Source: Gallicola sp. (GTDB lineage: Bacteria > Bacillota > Clostridia > Tissierellales > Peptoniphilaceae). Taken from it: DNA of 10,269 nt. The position numbers and the translations under genes are program-made. How positions within the stretch are numbered: the first letter of the stretch is position 1; every line of letters starts with the position of its first letter. The notes under the pieces are model-generated. The model was given only the letters and a program-made list of their open reading frames with translations, had not been told where the DNA came from and searched no databases. The stretch lies in contig JAAZME010000061.1 of assembly GCA_012798975.1 (NCBI GenBank), forward strand, positions 1 to 10,269, given 5' to 3'. Below are positions 1 through 7,042 of the stretch, piece by piece.

Positions 1-1700
1 AAGATTTTATAGGGATCGTTACGGTTCCAAATGTTCTTCCTAGTTTTTACACTTTATCTTCTGGAGAGACTCGTTTTATTCTAACTGAAAAAATTGTTCA
101 TGAGTTTGCTTCTAAAATCTTCGAGCATTATGAAGTGAAAGCGGAGAGCATTATCCGAGTAACTCGGAATGGAGATGTGAAGTCGGATGATGTAGATTTT
201 GACTTCGATACGGATTACAAAGAGCTCATGACAGAGCTGATCAAAAAAAGAAACCGCCTTCAGCCTGTTCGGTTAGAGGTACAAGGGTCTTTAGACAAGT
301 CGCTGCAGAAATATTTACTAAATGAACTGGAGCTGAAAGAAAGAAATCTCTTTATCTGCGAGAGTCCGTTAGCGATGGGATTTGCTTATGGAATGATCGA
401 TGCCATTCCTTCCGAAATTTCGGCGCCTTTGCTGAATTCGCCATTTAAACCTCAACCTTCCATAATGGTTGATCCTAGAAAAAGAGTTATGGATCAGGTT
501 AAAGAAAAAGATCTATTTCTATCTTATCCATATGAATCCATGGAGCCGATGATCCGTCTTCTTAGAGAGGCAGCAGAAGATCCGGAGGTTGTATCGATTA
601 AAATTACGATCTACCGTTTAGCCAATCATTCTCAAATAGCGGAGCAGCTGGCTTATGCAGCAGAAAACGGAAAAGAAGTTACGGCTCTTATGGAGCTTAA
701 GGCACGATTTGATGAAGAAAATAATATCGAATGGTCTACCTATCTAGAAGAAGCGGGATGCAAGATATTGTATGGCTTCGGAGAATATAAAGTGCATTCA
801 AAGATCTGCCTGATTACAAAATATACAGATAGAGGATACGAATATATTACACAAGTAGCTACCGGGAACTATAACGAAAAGACAGCGAAGCTTTATACGG
901 ATTTCTGCATGATGACAACACATGAGGGCATTGCAAAAGATGCGGTGAAGTTTTTTAATAATATGGCCATTGGAGAGCTTCAGGGAGAGTATGAGCATAT
1001 CATGGTTTCGCCGTATTCTATGAATATAGGATTGGAAAAACTCATGGATGAAGAGATTCAGAAAGTAAAACAGGGCAGACGAGGTTTAATCCGTCTAAAG
1101 TTAAATTCAATCTCGGACCGAAAGACAATGGAGAAACTCAGCGAAGCCTCCCAAGCAGGTGTGGAAATCAAAATGATCGTACGAGGGATCTGCTGTCTTC
1201 TTCCCCACATCAAGGATCGTACAGAAAATATCAGTATTATGTCTATTGTAGGAAGGTATTTAGAACATCACAGAATCTACTGTTTTGGAGAAGATGAAGT
1301 GGCGAAAATTTATATTTCCTCTGCGGATTTTATGACTAGAAATCTTAGAAGAAGGCTTGAAATCGCCTGTCCGATATATGACGATGATATTAAAAAAGAG
1401 ATTATTCATATTATGAATATTATGTATGCCGATAATCTAAAGGGACGCCAGATCAATGCAGAAGGATTCTTCGAGGCAAACATCGGCGATCCGGATCAAA
1501 AAATAGAATCACAGAAAGTTTTAATGCTTGAAGCTATCGAAAAGGCAAAGAAAGCTGAAGTTTTAAGAAAGGCTGAGGAAAGAGATCGGGAGAATGCTCC
1601 TATTTACAGCCATGGCAAGGAGAAGAGTTCTTATGAATCAATGTCCAAAGAGCCGAAAAAAGGCTTTATTGCTTTTTTAAAAAGACTATTTAAATTTTAA
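1..1700 (+). CDS. ppk: Polyphosphate kinase 1 (5'-truncated by window edge)
   Basis: The enzyme reversibly transfers the terminal phosphate of ATP to inorganic polyphosphate. The frame is open from base 3, so 565 residues are visible. The GTG at 135 is internal, because the residues before it (VPNVLPSFY, then an ETRFILTEKI-like stretch) are PPK1-like. Visible landmarks are the LFLSYPYESMEPMIRLLREA segment, the KVHSK motif whose His codon is at 795-797 (equivalent to the autophosphorylated His435 of E. coli), ATGNYNEKTAKLYTD, and LEHHRIYCFG (His at 1266-1268, equivalent to His592). By comparison with E. coli roughly 170 N-terminal residues lie outside the window. After the usual PPK end (near KIESQKVLM) there is an extra tail of about 50 residues: a charged, probably helical stretch, then a basic-hydrophobic end (GFIAFLKRLFKF) that could be an amphipathic helix. 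The family call is secure; the tail's role is unknown. No separate terminator follows. The next promoter starts 2 nt after the stop. Confidence 0.96.
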   Translation, partial: DFIGIVTVPNVLPSFYTLSSGETRFILTEKIVHEFASKIFEHYEVKAESIIRVTRNGDVKSDDVDFDFDTDYKELMTELIKKRNRLQPVRLEVQGSLDKSLQKYLLNELELKERNLFICESPLAMGFAYGMIDAIPSEISAPLLNSPFKPQPSIMVDPRKRVMDQVKEKDLFLSYPYESMEPMIRLLREAAEDPEVVSIKITIYRLANHSQIAEQLAYAAENGKEVTALMELKARFDEENNIEWSTYLEEAGCKILYGFGEYKVHSKICLITKYTDRGYEYITQVATGNYNEKTAKLYTDFCMMTTHEGIAKDAVKFFNNMAIGELQGEYEHIMVSPYSMNIGLEKLMDEEIQKVKQGRRGLIRLKLNSISDRKTMEKLSEASQAGVEIKMIVRGICCLLPHIKDRTENISIMSIVGRYLEHHRIYCFGEDEVAKIYISSADFMTRNLRRRLEIACPIYDDDIKKEIIHIMNIMYADNLKGRQINAEGFFEANIGDPDQKIESQKVLMLEAIEKAKKAEVLRKAEERDRENAPIYSHGKEKSSYESMSKEPKKGFIAFLKRLFKF

Positions 1701-1702
1701 TC

Positions 1703-1731
1703 TTTACATTTAAAACAGTAAATGGTATTAT
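1703..1731 (+). promoter_or_regulatory. Sigma-A-type promoter for the T-box/leuA transcript
   Basis: TTTACA (1703-1708) and TATTAT (1726-1731) are separated by exactly 17 bases, close to the vegetative consensus. The -35 begins 2 nt after the ppk stop codon. Transcription would start near 1738, just upstream of the first T-box leader. No comparably good promoter is seen between the two T-boxes, so both probably lie on one leader RNA. This is a prediction from sequence only. Confidence 0.7.
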
Positions 1732-1737
1732 TACTAT

Positions 1738-1961
1738 TAATACGACTAAAACCTTATGAAAAAGCACGACGATGAAAGACTGTAGAGAGCAGATGGCTGG
1801 TGAAAATCTGTGTTGGAAATCGAAGTTACTCCTTTTCTGGGGGTCTGTCTGAATCAAGTAGGACAGAACGGCAGTACCGTTAAAACATTTGAGTGGCATT
1901 ATTTATAATGCAATTTAGGTGGTAACACGACTATAAGCGTCCTAAAAGGGACGCTTTTTTT
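1738..1961 (+). promoter_or_regulatory. T-box leader 1 (tRNA-sensing riboswitch)
   Basis: T-box RNAs read the charging state of a tRNA and open or close a terminator. Visible parts are the stem I landmark AGAGAG (1784-1789) and the distal arm CAGAT...ATCTG (1790-1794 with 1806-1810) enclosing GGCTGGTGAAA. A small hairpin AACGG/CCGTT follows (1867-1871 with 1877-1881), then a hairpin GCATTA/TAATGC (1896-1911). The T-box sequence AGGTGGTAACACG is at 1917-1929, and a terminator follows. The TGGT bulge would pair with an ACCA tRNA end (discriminator A), which fits Val, Leu or Ile. The specifier codon cannot be fixed by eye. GTC (Val) at 1843-1845 is one candidate by alignment to the usual stem I layout, but the lower stem there is weak. 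Confidence 0.85.
1935..1961 (+). terminator. Intrinsic terminator of T-box 1
   Basis: AAGCGTCC (1935-1942) pairs with GGACGCTT (1949-1956) around a six-base loop, followed by T residues to 1961. The 5' arm (CGTCC) can instead pair with the T-box bases AGG and ACG to form the antiterminator. It is also the first terminator downstream of ppk, so it probably ends ppk transcripts as well. Confidence 0.88.
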
Positions 1962-1981
1962 ATTACAATTTAATATCTGCA

Positions 1982-2197
1982 ATAGAGAAGAGCTGATTTT
2001 ACGAAGTCTTTACAGAGAACCGTTATAATGGTGAAAAACGGCAGCCGGGAGAGAATTATACTAACTTTTCTGTACTTATTTTGAAAATAGTAGGAATAAG
2101 GGTTTCCCGCCTTAAGGGGTCGAGAGGTCTTATAAAAGACAAACAGTGTGGTACCGCGAAGAATTCGTCCCTGTATTTACAGGGGCATTATTTTTTT
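1982..2197 (+). promoter_or_regulatory. T-box leader 2 (probable tRNA-Leu sensor) directly upstream of leuA
   Basis: A second complete T-box follows the first terminator. The base of stem I is ATAGAGAAG (1982-1990) pairing with CTTTTCTGT (2065-2073), nine pairs with two wobbles. The distal arm has CCGTT...AACGG enclosing ATAATGGTGAAA (about 2020-2041). Immediately 5' of the lower-stem 3' strand lies CTA (2061-2063) followed by A, the position expected for a specifier codon; CTA would read tRNA-Leu and fits leuA. A stem III-like hairpin GTCTT/AAGAC lies at 2127-2140. The T-box AGTGTGGTACCGCG is at 2145-2158; its TGGT again implies discriminator base A. The element is certain; the Leu specifier is inference. 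Confidence 0.92.
2167..2197 (+). terminator. Intrinsic terminator of T-box 2
   Basis: GTCCCTGT (2167-2174) pairs with ACAGGGGC (2179-2186), with one G-T wobble and a four-base loop, followed by ATTA and seven T residues. It lies 23 nt before the leuA start, so it gates leuA and the ATPase gene behind it. Confidence 0.88.
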
Positions 2198-2220
2198 ATT
2201 GAAACAGGAGGATGAAGTAG

Positions 2221-3753
2221 ATGATTAAAATTTTTGACACAACATTAAGAGACGGAGAACAATCTCCAGGATGCAGTATGAACCTTAATGAAAAATTGCA
2301 GATGGCAAGACAATTGGAAAGAATGAATGTGGATATTATAGAGGCTGGTTTTGCTATTTCTTCTAAAGGGGATTTCGAAGCCGTCAACGAAGTGGCCAAG
2401 GCGATAAAGAATGCGGAGATCGTGTCTTTAGCCCGTTGTGTACAGAAGGATATCGATGCAGCATGGGAAGCGGTGAAAGTTGCAAATCATCCAAAAATCC
2501 ATATCTTTATGGCAACAAGTCCTATCCATATGCAGTATAAATTAAAAATGTCGGAAGAAGAAGTGATGAAACGTTCCATCGAAGCAATAAAATACTGCAA
2601 GAGTTTTTGTCCTGAGATAGAGTTTTCTTGTGAAGATGCTACACGCTCCGAACTTCCCTTCCTTTACAGAATTATAGAAGAAGCGATAAAGGCAGGAGCG
2701 ACTACGATCAATATTCCTGATACTGTAGGATACGCTGATCCCATAGAATATTATAATTTCATCAAGTCGATTCGAGAAAACACGCCAGGTATTGAGAATG
2801 TGGATATTTCCGTTCACTGCCATGATGATTTGGGGATGGCCGTTGCAAACTCTTTAGCAGCAGTAAGAGCAGGGGCGACACAAGTAGAATGTACCGTCAA
2901 CGGTATCGGAGAACGAGCGGGAAACTGTGCGATGGAAGAAGTAGTTATGGCTCTTAAAACCCGTTACGATATTTATGAGCAGGATACCAACGTAATCACT
3001 ACAGAAATTATGCGTTCTTCTCAGTTATTACAGACGATTACAGGGGTTAAGATCCAGCCGCATAAAGCAATCGTAGGAGCGAATGCCTTTGCCCATGAGT
3101 CTGGAATTCATCAGCATGGTGTTCTTGCAAACAAAGAAACATACGAAATCATGACACCGGAGTCTGTTGGATTAAACGAGAACAATATGGTTTTAGGAAA
3201 ACACTCTGGAAAACATGCATTAAAATCAAGATTAGAGCAGTTGGGATACAAAACCACAGAAGAAGAATTGGCAAGTATTTTTGATAAGTTCAAAGACTTG
3301 GCAGATCAGAAGAAAACAGTATACGATCAAGACCTTGAAGCTTTGATTATCGGCGATATGTCGAATGCGGAAGAAGGATATGCCTTAGTAGATTATTCTA
3401 CTTCTACAAGTGATGGAAAAGAATCGAAAACTATTATTAAAGTGAAGAAAGAGGAAGAGGTCATTGAAGAAGTCGGCTCAGGAAAAGGACCGATCGATGC
3501 AGCCTTCGACAGCTTAAATAAAATATTTGGAAAAGGCGTTGCTCTTTGCGATTTTAATATCCACTCTGTAACAAGCGGAAAAGATGCCTTGGGAGAAACG
3601 GTATTGAAATTAGAAAAAGACGGAGCGGCTTTCACAGGAAAGGGTATCGATAATGATATTATCAAGTCTTCTATATTAGCTTATATCAATGCTATCAACA
3701 ATATGGACTATTTCATTGAAAGAAGACAAAGTGGAATCAAACAAGGTTATTAA
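2221..3753 (+). CDS. leuA: 2-isopropylmalate synthase
   Basis: LeuA condenses acetyl-CoA with 2-ketoisovalerate, the committed step of leucine synthesis in the cytosol. The 510-residue length is typical. The N-terminal HMGL-type TIM barrel starts with DTTLRDGEQSPG (residues 6-17). The metal-binding HCHDD is at 199-203, followed by a VNGIGERAGN segment. FAHESGIHQHGVLA (His297 and His299) marks the linker region and favours LeuA over citramalate synthase. The C-terminal 140 residues form the LeuA allosteric (leucine-binding) domain, with SGKGPIDAAFDSL and a SVTSGKDALGET segment, so leucine feedback inhibition is expected. The start is ATG with AGGAGG at 2206-2211. Two tandem T-boxes precede it. 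No leuC, leuD or leuB follows; instead an ABC ATPase starts 3 nt after the stop. Confidence 0.96.
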   Translation: MIKIFDTTLRDGEQSPGCSMNLNEKLQMARQLERMNVDIIEAGFAISSKGDFEAVNEVAKAIKNAEIVSLARCVQKDIDAAWEAVKVANHPKIHIFMATSPIHMQYKLKMSEEEVMKRSIEAIKYCKSFCPEIEFSCEDATRSELPFLYRIIEEAIKAGATTINIPDTVGYADPIEYYNFIKSIRENTPGIENVDISVHCHDDLGMAVANSLAAVRAGATQVECTVNGIGERAGNCAMEEVVMALKTRYDIYEQDTNVITTEIMRSSQLLQTITGVKIQPHKAIVGANAFAHESGIHQHGVLANKETYEIMTPESVGLNENNMVLGKHSGKHALKSRLEQLGYKTTEEELASIFDKFKDLADQKKTVYDQDLEALIIGDMSNAEEGYALVDYSTSTSDGKESKTIIKVKKEEEVIEEVGSGKGPIDAAFDSLNKIFGKGVALCDFNIHSVTSGKDALGETVLKLEKDGAAFTGKGIDNDIIKSSILAYINAINNMDYFIERRQSGIKQGY

Positions 3754-3756
3754 TCT

Positions 3757-4554
3757 ATGAGAGAAGAGATAATCGGTTTTGAAGAGATAACCTTTCGAAG
3801 AGACGGAAAGAAAATATTAAAAGGCGTAAACTGGACAGTTCATCAAGGAGAAAACTGGGCACTGTTGGGACTGAATGGAAGCGGGAAATCTACTTTACTA
3901 GGAATGATTCCCGCCTACACCTATCCCAGCTCAGGAGAAGTACGGGTTTTCGGCCATACTTATGGAAAATACGAATGGCAGAAGGTAAAGGCGAGAGTAG
4001 GATTTGTATCTTCTACAATGAATGAATTCAGCCAAACCTTAAATTATCAAACAGTTCAAAGAATTGTATTAAGCGGAAAGTTCAGCTCTATAGGTTTATA
4101 CGATGAAGTAACAGAAGAGGATCGGTTCAAAGCAGATAAAATCATCGAAGATTTTGGTATAAACAGGATCCGGGAGTCAAAATATCATTTATGCTCTCAA
4201 GGGGAACAAAGAAGATCCTTAATTGCCAGAGCCTTTATGAATGAACCGGATCTAATGGTATTAGATGAACCTTGTTCCGGATTAGATCTAAGTGCGAGAG
4301 AAGAACTTTTAAAAACCCTCAACGATAATTATAAAAAAAGCCATGCGCCATTAATTTATGTCACTCATAATATAGAAGAAATTATTCCGGCTATCACCCA
4401 TGTAGCTATTATGGAAGATGGACAGATTTTAAGAAAAGGGAAAAAAGAAGAGGTTTTAAAAGACGAAATTCTTTCCGAAATCTATAAACAGCAGGTTGCT
4501 GTAGAATGGCAGTACGGACGGCCTTGGATTAAGGTTTCATGGGATAAGGGATAG
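3757..4554 (+). CDS. Orphan ABC-type ATPase (YlmA/ModF-like)
   Basis: This is a 265-residue single ABC nucleotide-binding domain. The Walker A GLNGSGKST is at residues 38-46. The signature is CSQGEQ (146-151) instead of LSGGQ, Walker B is LMVLDEP (Asp170, Glu171), and the H-switch His204 sits in YVTHN. All catalytic elements look intact. The diverged signature and overall sequence resemble the YlmA/ModF-like group of ATPases often annotated as iron or molybdate transporter components. No permease gene adjoins it, so substrate and partner are unknown. Its ATG lies 3 nt after the leuA stop with only a weak AAGG upstream, which suggests translational coupling and control by the same T-boxes. The last codons and the TAG stop lie inside the outer arm of the palindromic element at 4546-4779, so the C-terminal residues may have been supplied by that insertion. 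It does not look like the usual ATPase of the downstream sugar importer. Confidence 0.85.
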   Translation: MREEIIGFEEITFRRDGKKILKGVNWTVHQGENWALLGLNGSGKSTLLGMIPAYTYPSSGEVRVFGHTYGKYEWQKVKARVGFVSSTMNEFSQTLNYQTVQRIVLSGKFSSIGLYDEVTEEDRFKADKIIEDFGINRIRESKYHLCSQGEQRRSLIARAFMNEPDLMVLDEPCSGLDLSAREELLKTLNDNYKKSHAPLIYVTHNIEEIIPAITHVAIMEDGQILRKGKKEEVLKDEILSEIYKQQVAVEWQYGRPWIKVSWDKG

Positions 4555-4779
4555 GCGGGATCCCCTGAGGGGCCTAGGCGGGCTTGCCGTCGCAACTCAG
4601 ACGACAGGCCTAACGGCGGTCAGGCTCTAGGCAGTACAGTTCTCGCTATCGCTCTTTAAAAAAACGAGAGACGATATTAAAGTTATGCTGATCCTTGTTT
4701 TCCGCTAGTCGCAAAGCGATTCTGCCTAGGGGCCGAAGGCATCCTGCCTGGGTTGCTTTAGCAATCCCGTCTATCCCTT
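4546..4779. repeat. Multi-branched palindromic element (MITE/REP-like candidate)
   Basis: This GC-richer block folds into nested helices. The outer stem AAGGGATAGGCGGGAT (4546-4561) pairs with ATCCCGTCTATCCCTT (4764-4779), 15 of 16 Watson-Crick plus one wobble. Stem 2 is CCTAGGCGGG (4573-4582) with CCTGCCTGGG (4743-4752). Stem 3 is CTAGGCAG (4627-4634) with CTGCCTAG (4722-4729). Small hairpins sit at the junctions: CCCC-TGA-GGGG (4562-4572), GCCGTCG/CGACaGGC (4586-4609), TCGC-AAA-GCGA (4709-4719), GCC-GAA-GGC (4732-4740) and TTGC-TTTA-GCAA (4753-4764). No ORF is credible here. It resembles a non-autonomous mobile palindrome; a structured RNA is the alternative. Its position behind the ATPase stop also lets it act as a transcription barrier. 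Confidence 0.7.
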
Positions 4780-4816
4780 CCCGCATTGCAAAATTCTGCA
4801 TATTGCCGGGGTTATT

Positions 4817-4845
4817 TTGTTATGATATTATTTATATATTATAAA
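4817..4845 (+). promoter_or_regulatory. Candidate promoter of the sugar importer operon
   Basis: TTGTTA (4817-4822) and TATAAA (4840-4845) are separated by 17 bases in a strongly AT-rich stretch just outside the palindromic element. The expected start is near 4852, giving a short leader with AAAGGAG at 4861-4867. No clear operator (catabolite or repressor palindrome) was recognised. Confidence 0.55.
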
Positions 4846-4873
4846 CCTTTAGAATAAGGGAAAGGAGTACTAT

Positions 4874-6139
4874 ATGAAAAAAAGAATAATCGGTTTGATG
4901 CTGGCGTTTGTTTTGGTCCTTACTGCCTGCGGTCAGACGGCTCAGAATGAATCTCAGCCGGCTAAAGAGAATACAAGCACAACAGAGGGAAAAGAGATTA
5001 CGTTTATGATTCCGGACTGGGGTGCACCGCCTCAAGAAATGCTGGATGAGTTCAAGGAAGAATCTGGTATTACTGTAAATGTGGAAACTGTATCTTGGGA
5101 TGATATTCGAAACAAGGTTTCAATTGCTGCAGGAGGAAAGACAGCTCCTGCTGATGTGTTTGAAGTAGACTGGTCATGGGTTGGCGAATTTTCAGCAGCT
5201 GGGTGGCTGGCACCTCTTACATTAGATGAAGAAAACAAAGCGGACTTTAAAGGAATCGACACCTTTACTTATGATGGAAATGTAGTTGCTCTTCCTTATG
5301 CGAATGATTTTAGAACAGGTTACTATAACACAGAAATGTATGAAAAAGCTGGTTTAACAGAGCCTTCTACTTGGGATGAGGTAGCAGAAAACAGCAAGAA
5401 GATTAAAGAGCAGGGCATTGCAGAGTATCCTTATGCTATTCCTCTAGGAGCAGAAGAAAATGCGACAACATCGCTTTTATGGCTTACGTTTATAAGAGAT
5501 GGAGTTGTCTTTAATGAAGATAATACTTTAAATAAAGAGAATGTTATGCGTTCTCTTGAGTTTATGAATAGCATGGTAAAAGACGGACTGGTCGATCCTG
5601 CAAATGCTTCTGGATCTGGTATGGACAGCTATCGGAAAATAACAGACGGTTCCACTTCCTTTATGGTAGGACCTTCTTCCTTTGCAAGCCGTGTAAATGA
5701 TCCAAAAGAATCATCTGTAGTTGGAAAAGTTCAGCCGATAGTTCCGCCGGGATCTGATTCAAAAGCGAAACAAACGATGGCTTTAAATGAAGGAATAGGT
5801 GTTTCTGCTTATTCTGAGAATAAAGAAGCAGCGCAAAAATTCGTAGAATGGTATACGTCTGAGGCGACACAAGAAAAACTATATGCTGCAAATAACACCA
5901 TTCCTACAAGAACAAGTACTCTTACAAAACTTGTTGAGAATGATACCATTAAAAATGGCAAAGTTTTACTTGAAACAGCAGAACTTGTTAAGACAGTATT
6001 TCCAAATGGAGTACCGAAATATTATACTGAAATGAGTACAGCAATTTTTAATGCGGTTAACAAAATGGCTTTAGGGGAACTAACTCCACAACAGGCCTTT
6101 GAAGAAATGAATGGGAAAGTAACTGAACTTGCAAAATAA
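4874..6139 (+). CDS. Sugar-type (CUT1) ABC transporter solute-binding lipoprotein
   Basis: This 421-residue family 1 extracellular solute-binding protein captures a substrate outside the membrane and delivers it to the permeases encoded next. The N-terminus is MKKR followed by a hydrophobic helix and the lipobox LTAC (Cys19), so it is predicted to be lipid-anchored after signal peptidase II cleavage. A Ser/Thr/Glu-rich linker (about 20-38) precedes the globular part. Typical features are the early TFMIPDWGAP strand, the PADVFEVDWSWVGEF region, ALPYANDFRTGYYN (about 139-152) and the late AAQKFVEWYTSEATQEKLY segment. The start is ATG with AAAGGAG six bases upstream. The substrate cannot be named from sequence; carbohydrates or glycosides are usual for the family. 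A hairpin terminator follows the stop, expected to make this protein more abundant than the permeases. Confidence 0.9.
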   Translation: MKKRIIGLMLAFVLVLTACGQTAQNESQPAKENTSTTEGKEITFMIPDWGAPPQEMLDEFKEESGITVNVETVSWDDIRNKVSIAAGGKTAPADVFEVDWSWVGEFSAAGWLAPLTLDEENKADFKGIDTFTYDGNVVALPYANDFRTGYYNTEMYEKAGLTEPSTWDEVAENSKKIKEQGIAEYPYAIPLGAEENATTSLLWLTFIRDGVVFNEDNTLNKENVMRSLEFMNSMVKDGLVDPANASGSGMDSYRKITDGSTSFMVGPSSFASRVNDPKESSVVGKVQPIVPPGSDSKAKQTMALNEGIGVSAYSENKEAAQKFVEWYTSEATQEKLYAANNTIPTRTSTLTKLVENDTIKNGKVLLETAELVKTVFPNGVPKYYTEMSTAIFNAVNKMALGELTPQQAFEEMNGKVTELAK

Positions 6140-6143
6140 AAAA

Positions 6144-6169
6144 TGACTCGGGAAACCGAGTCATTTTTT
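6144..6169 (+). terminator. Intercistronic hairpin-terminator between binding protein and permease genes
   Basis: TGACTCGG (6144-6151), loop GAAA, CCGAGTCA (6156-6163), then six T residues, with the preceding A run able to extend the stem. It starts directly after the stop codon and ends 18 nt before the next ATG. A leaky terminator or 3'-stabilising hairpin at this place is common in solute-binding-protein operons and raises the binding protein to permease ratio. Confidence 0.85.
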
Positions 6170-6187
6170 AACGAAAGGAGAGTATAA

Positions 6188-7042
6188 ATGAAGAAGAAAC
6201 AATATGGGATGCTCTTTTTTCTGCCTGTAATTCTTATAATATCTGTTTTCGTATATCTGCCCATAGGCAGTACATTTTTCTATAGTTTATACAATTTAAA
6301 ATTAACGGAACCGGAAAATACGGAATTTATAGGACTGGAAAATTATGTGAAAGTATTTCAAGATCCGAAGTTTTTGGATTCATTGTTTAATACGTTCTAT
6401 ATCCTTCTTTGGGTTTTGGCGATAACGTTGATAGTGAGTTTTTTCTTAGCTATTGTACTGAATAAGAAGACAAAATTAAGTCCTTTGCTCACAGCTGCTG
6501 CGATTATTCCATGGGCGCTGCCTCCAGTAGTAAACGGAATTGTATGGCGCTTTATTTTTTATCCCGGTTATGGTTTATTGAATAAACTGCTTATGATATT
6601 CAGCGTTATAGATCGGCCCCTGGATTTTACAAGAGGACGTTTTTCGACACTGATTATTGTAGCTATAATTGTTTCATGGAGAGTGATTCCTTTTTGCGCC
6701 ATTATCTTCTTGTCGAATTTCCAATCGATTAATCCCGGGATTTACGAGGCTGCAGAGGTAGATGGGGCAGGTGTGTTTGACCGATTGTGGAAAATCACAT
6801 TACCCTTATCCCTGCCGGCAATGGGGGTAGTTGTTACCCATATTATTATCTCATCCATGAATGTGTTTGATGAAATTGTAGTTCTAATCGGTTATCGGGA
6901 TATGGGGCAGAGTCTAAGTATCTATAATTATAGTGAAACATTTTCTTTTTTGAACTTCGGGTATGGCAGTGCTATTTCCTATATTATAATGATGTTGACA
7001 GCAGTCGTCGGGTATTTTTATATTAAGGAGAGACAAGTGTAA
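6188..7042 (+). CDS. CUT1 ABC sugar transporter permease, MalF-like
   Basis: This is a 284-residue inner-membrane permease with about six hydrophobic segments. The first, around residues 8-35, contains FFLPVILIISVFVYLPIG; others are near 70-90, 100-125, 152-175, 205-230 and 260-280. The EAA loop EAAEVDGAG (residues 187-195), followed by a DRLWKITLPLSLP stretch, is the coupling site for the ATPase. The partner is the permease that follows. The start is ATG with AAAGGAG at 6174-6180. The stop overlaps the next start (TAATG), so translation is coupled. Only a general carbohydrate-type import role can be assigned. Confidence 0.9.
   Translation: MKKKQYGMLFFLPVILIISVFVYLPIGSTFFYSLYNLKLTEPENTEFIGLENYVKVFQDPKFLDSLFNTFYILLWVLAITLIVSFFLAIVLNKKTKLSPLLTAAAIIPWALPPVVNGIVWRFIFYPGYGLLNKLLMIFSVIDRPLDFTRGRFSTLIIVAIIVSWRVIPFCAIIFLSNFQSINPGIYEAAEVDGAGVFDRLWKITLPLSLPAMGVVVTHIIISSMNVFDEIVVLIGYRDMGQSLSIYNYSETFSFLNFGYGSAISYIIMMLTAVVGYFYIKERQV

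Noticed and set aside
135..1700. Reading the GTG at 135 as the ppk start
   Set aside because: The frame is open to base 3 and the 44 residues before the GTG are PPK1-like, so the gene begins outside the window.
1690..1899. 69-residue minus-strand open frame in the T-box leader
   Set aside because: It covers the T-box 1 RNA structure and the promoter. Nothing about it looks like a protein, and the T-box explains the region.
2221..3753. Citramalate or homocitrate synthase instead of LeuA
   Set aside because: The GIHQHGVLANKETYEIMTPESVG-type region, the C-terminal LeuA regulatory domain and the likely Leu T-box favour 2-isopropylmalate synthase.
4780..4810. CCCG/CGGG hairpin before the importer promoter as a terminator
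   Set aside because: Only four outer pairs with a long loop, followed by TTATTTT rather than a clean T run. Too weak to call.
4555..4873. CRISPR array or tRNA cluster in the hairpin-rich gap
   Set aside because: The repeats are inverted and nested with no regular direct repeat and spacer pattern, and no tRNA cloverleaf or CCA end could be drawn.
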